Assembly (NCBI GenBank): GCA_020724325.1
Contig: DYHC01000012.1
Coordinates: forward strand, 4,890 to 11,673
Reading direction: 5' to 3'
DNA length: 6,784 bases
From: Melioribacter roseus
GTDB taxonomy: Bacteria > Bacteroidota > Ignavibacteria > Ignavibacteriales > Melioribacteraceae
Position 1 is the first letter of the stretch, and each line of letters opens with the position of its first letter. This document shows positions 5,900 through 6,784 of the stretch, piece after piece. The position numbers were made by a program, and so were the translations under genes. A model generated the notes under the pieces. It saw only the letters and a list, made by a program, of their open reading frames with translations. It was not told the DNA's origin and did no database searches.

Positions 5900-6784
5900 C
5901 TATTTATCTTCTTCGTTCTTCTTAAGCTGCGATTTAATTTTTTCTAACGCTTCAGAATTTTCCTGCAATTGTTTTTTCAGAATATCGCTTTCTTTCTGTC
6001 TCGAAACTCTTTCTTTTAACGAAGGAAGAATTTCTGCTTTAATGAGCATAATAATTTCTTTTTTAGCTACTTCTTTAGAATCATAACCGGCTAAGTATCT
6101 AATTCCGAGTACCCACCAGGGCAGATCTTTTAGAATAGGTATTCCTCTTCTAACGGTAGTCTGTTCAAAAACTATCAGCCCTCCAATTGCAGTTTCCTCG
6201 CCATCGAGGAGCATAACACTTGTATTTGCTTCAGTCTTTCTAATTTCTGTGCTTATAACATCGGGTATTGCAGAACTGCGCTCAACTTTTAAGCGCAATA
6301 AAATATAATCGATTCCGTCTTCATTATAAATGTGAGGTGTTACTTCTATAATTGTGCCGGTGGAATAGAATTTATCAATTAAGTTTCCGGCAAAGTCCCT
6401 TTCCTTTATAGAAAAGTCGGAACCTACCTGCGCCCTGCCCTGAATATTATTTCTAACGGTAACCGTTGGGCGGGCAAAAATCTCGCCAAGATTTTCGGAT
6501 TCAAAAAATCTGAAGAGAGCGGTTGCATTCCCTTTGAACTTTCCCATTTCAAAAGTAGATTCACTAGTTAGATCGAATGCGGGTGGTTTCTGCTGAACTT
6601 GCGCTGTAGTACCTGCAGATTGCTGCTGTTGTTCCTGAATGCTGGTGAAATCACCTCCAATGGTAAGTCCCGCTCTCGATAATAAAAACTGCCAGTTAAT
6701 TCCGCGTTCCTGCATCTCAGAAACATTAGCTTCGAACATAAGAGCGGTTATTTTAACTTCGCGGTCGTCAACCGATGCATATAC
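5900..6784 (-). CDS. Secretin-family outer-membrane channel protein (5'-truncated by window edge)
   Basis: The frame is open to the window edge, so these are the C-terminal 294 residues; the ATG at 6739 is internal, because VKITALMFEANV, the usual strand at the start of the secretin core, spans it. Numbered from base 6784: core entry (about 9-22), a Gln-rich insert (about 50-66), ARPTVTV (104-110), VGSDFSI (120-126), GTIIEVTPHI (143-152), the secretin signature around LLDGEETAIGGLI (192-204), and RRGIPILKDLPWW (212-224) followed by the amphipathic lip strand (about 241-254). These match the multimeric gated pores of type II secretion, type III secretion and type IV pili (GspD/PulD/PilQ/pIV superfamily). 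The missing N-domains prevent choosing among them. The last ~38 residues form a Lys/Glu/Gln-rich, probably helical coiled-coil tail beyond the barrel. The gene lies on the same strand as, and 68 bases upstream of, the sensor kinase, so it may be cotranscribed with it. Confidence 0.9.
   Translation of the reverse strand, partial: VYASVDDREVKITALMFEANVSEMQERGINWQFLLSRAGLTIGGDFTSIQEQQQQSAGTTAQVQQKPPAFDLTSESTFEMGKFKGNATALFRFFESENLGEIFARPTVTVRNNIQGRAQVGSDFSIKERDFAGNLIDKFYSTGTIIEVTPHIYNEDGIDYILLRLKVERSSAIPDVISTEIRKTEANTSVMLLDGEETAIGGLIVFEQTTVRRGIPILKDLPWWVLGIRYLAGYDSKEVAKKEIIMLIKAEILPSLKERVSRQKESDILKKQLQENSEALEKIKSQLKKNEEDK

Noticed and set aside
6737..6739. ATG at 6739 as the start of the secretin
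   Set aside because: The frame continues to the window edge and the upstream codons complete the conserved core-entry strand, so this Met is internal.

Overview
The window is AT-rich, densely coding bacterial DNA. It carries four signalling genes and one secretin gene, with almost no non-coding sequence. Several traits suggest an environmental Bacteroidota/Chlorobi-group bacterium, with Ignavibacteria-like lineages a reasonable guess: Lys/Asn/Ile-rich proteins, weak Shine-Dalgarno sites, large hybrid kinases with GAF and HAMP modules, and a secretin beside sensor genes. This placement is inference from style and protein architecture; no marker gene is present.

Plus strand, 1-1634: the C-terminal part of a sigma-54-dependent (NtrC-type) activator enters from the left edge (2-553). 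After one base it is followed by a cytoplasmic hybrid histidine kinase with its own receiver (555-1634). The pair looks like one translationally coupled operon.

Minus strand, 6784-1627: a secretin-family outer-membrane channel protein enters from the right edge (6784-5900, N-terminus missing). After a 68-base gap comes a 1175-residue membrane hybrid kinase (5831-2304) with a periplasmic sensor, HAMP, GAF, coiled coil, kinase core, two degenerate receiver-like domains and one intact receiver. Its stop overlaps the start of a 225-residue protein (2304-1627) that joins a receiver to a histidine-kinase dimerization/phosphoacceptor segment but has no ATPase domain. The stop regions of this operon and the plus-strand operon overlap by 8 bases.

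How they may work together: the two minus-strand signalling proteins have no DNA-binding output domain, whereas the plus-strand operon has one (AAA+ plus Fis-type HTH). A plausible but unproven model is a multistep phosphorelay. In it, the membrane kinase senses an envelope signal, the receiver-DHp protein acts as a phosphotransfer intermediate, and the soluble hybrid kinase and sigma-54 activator give the transcriptional output. The most unusual elements are the receiver-DHp protein without a catalytic domain and the pair of degenerate receivers inside the large kinase. No RNA genes, mobile elements, CRISPR arrays or convincing terminators were seen.
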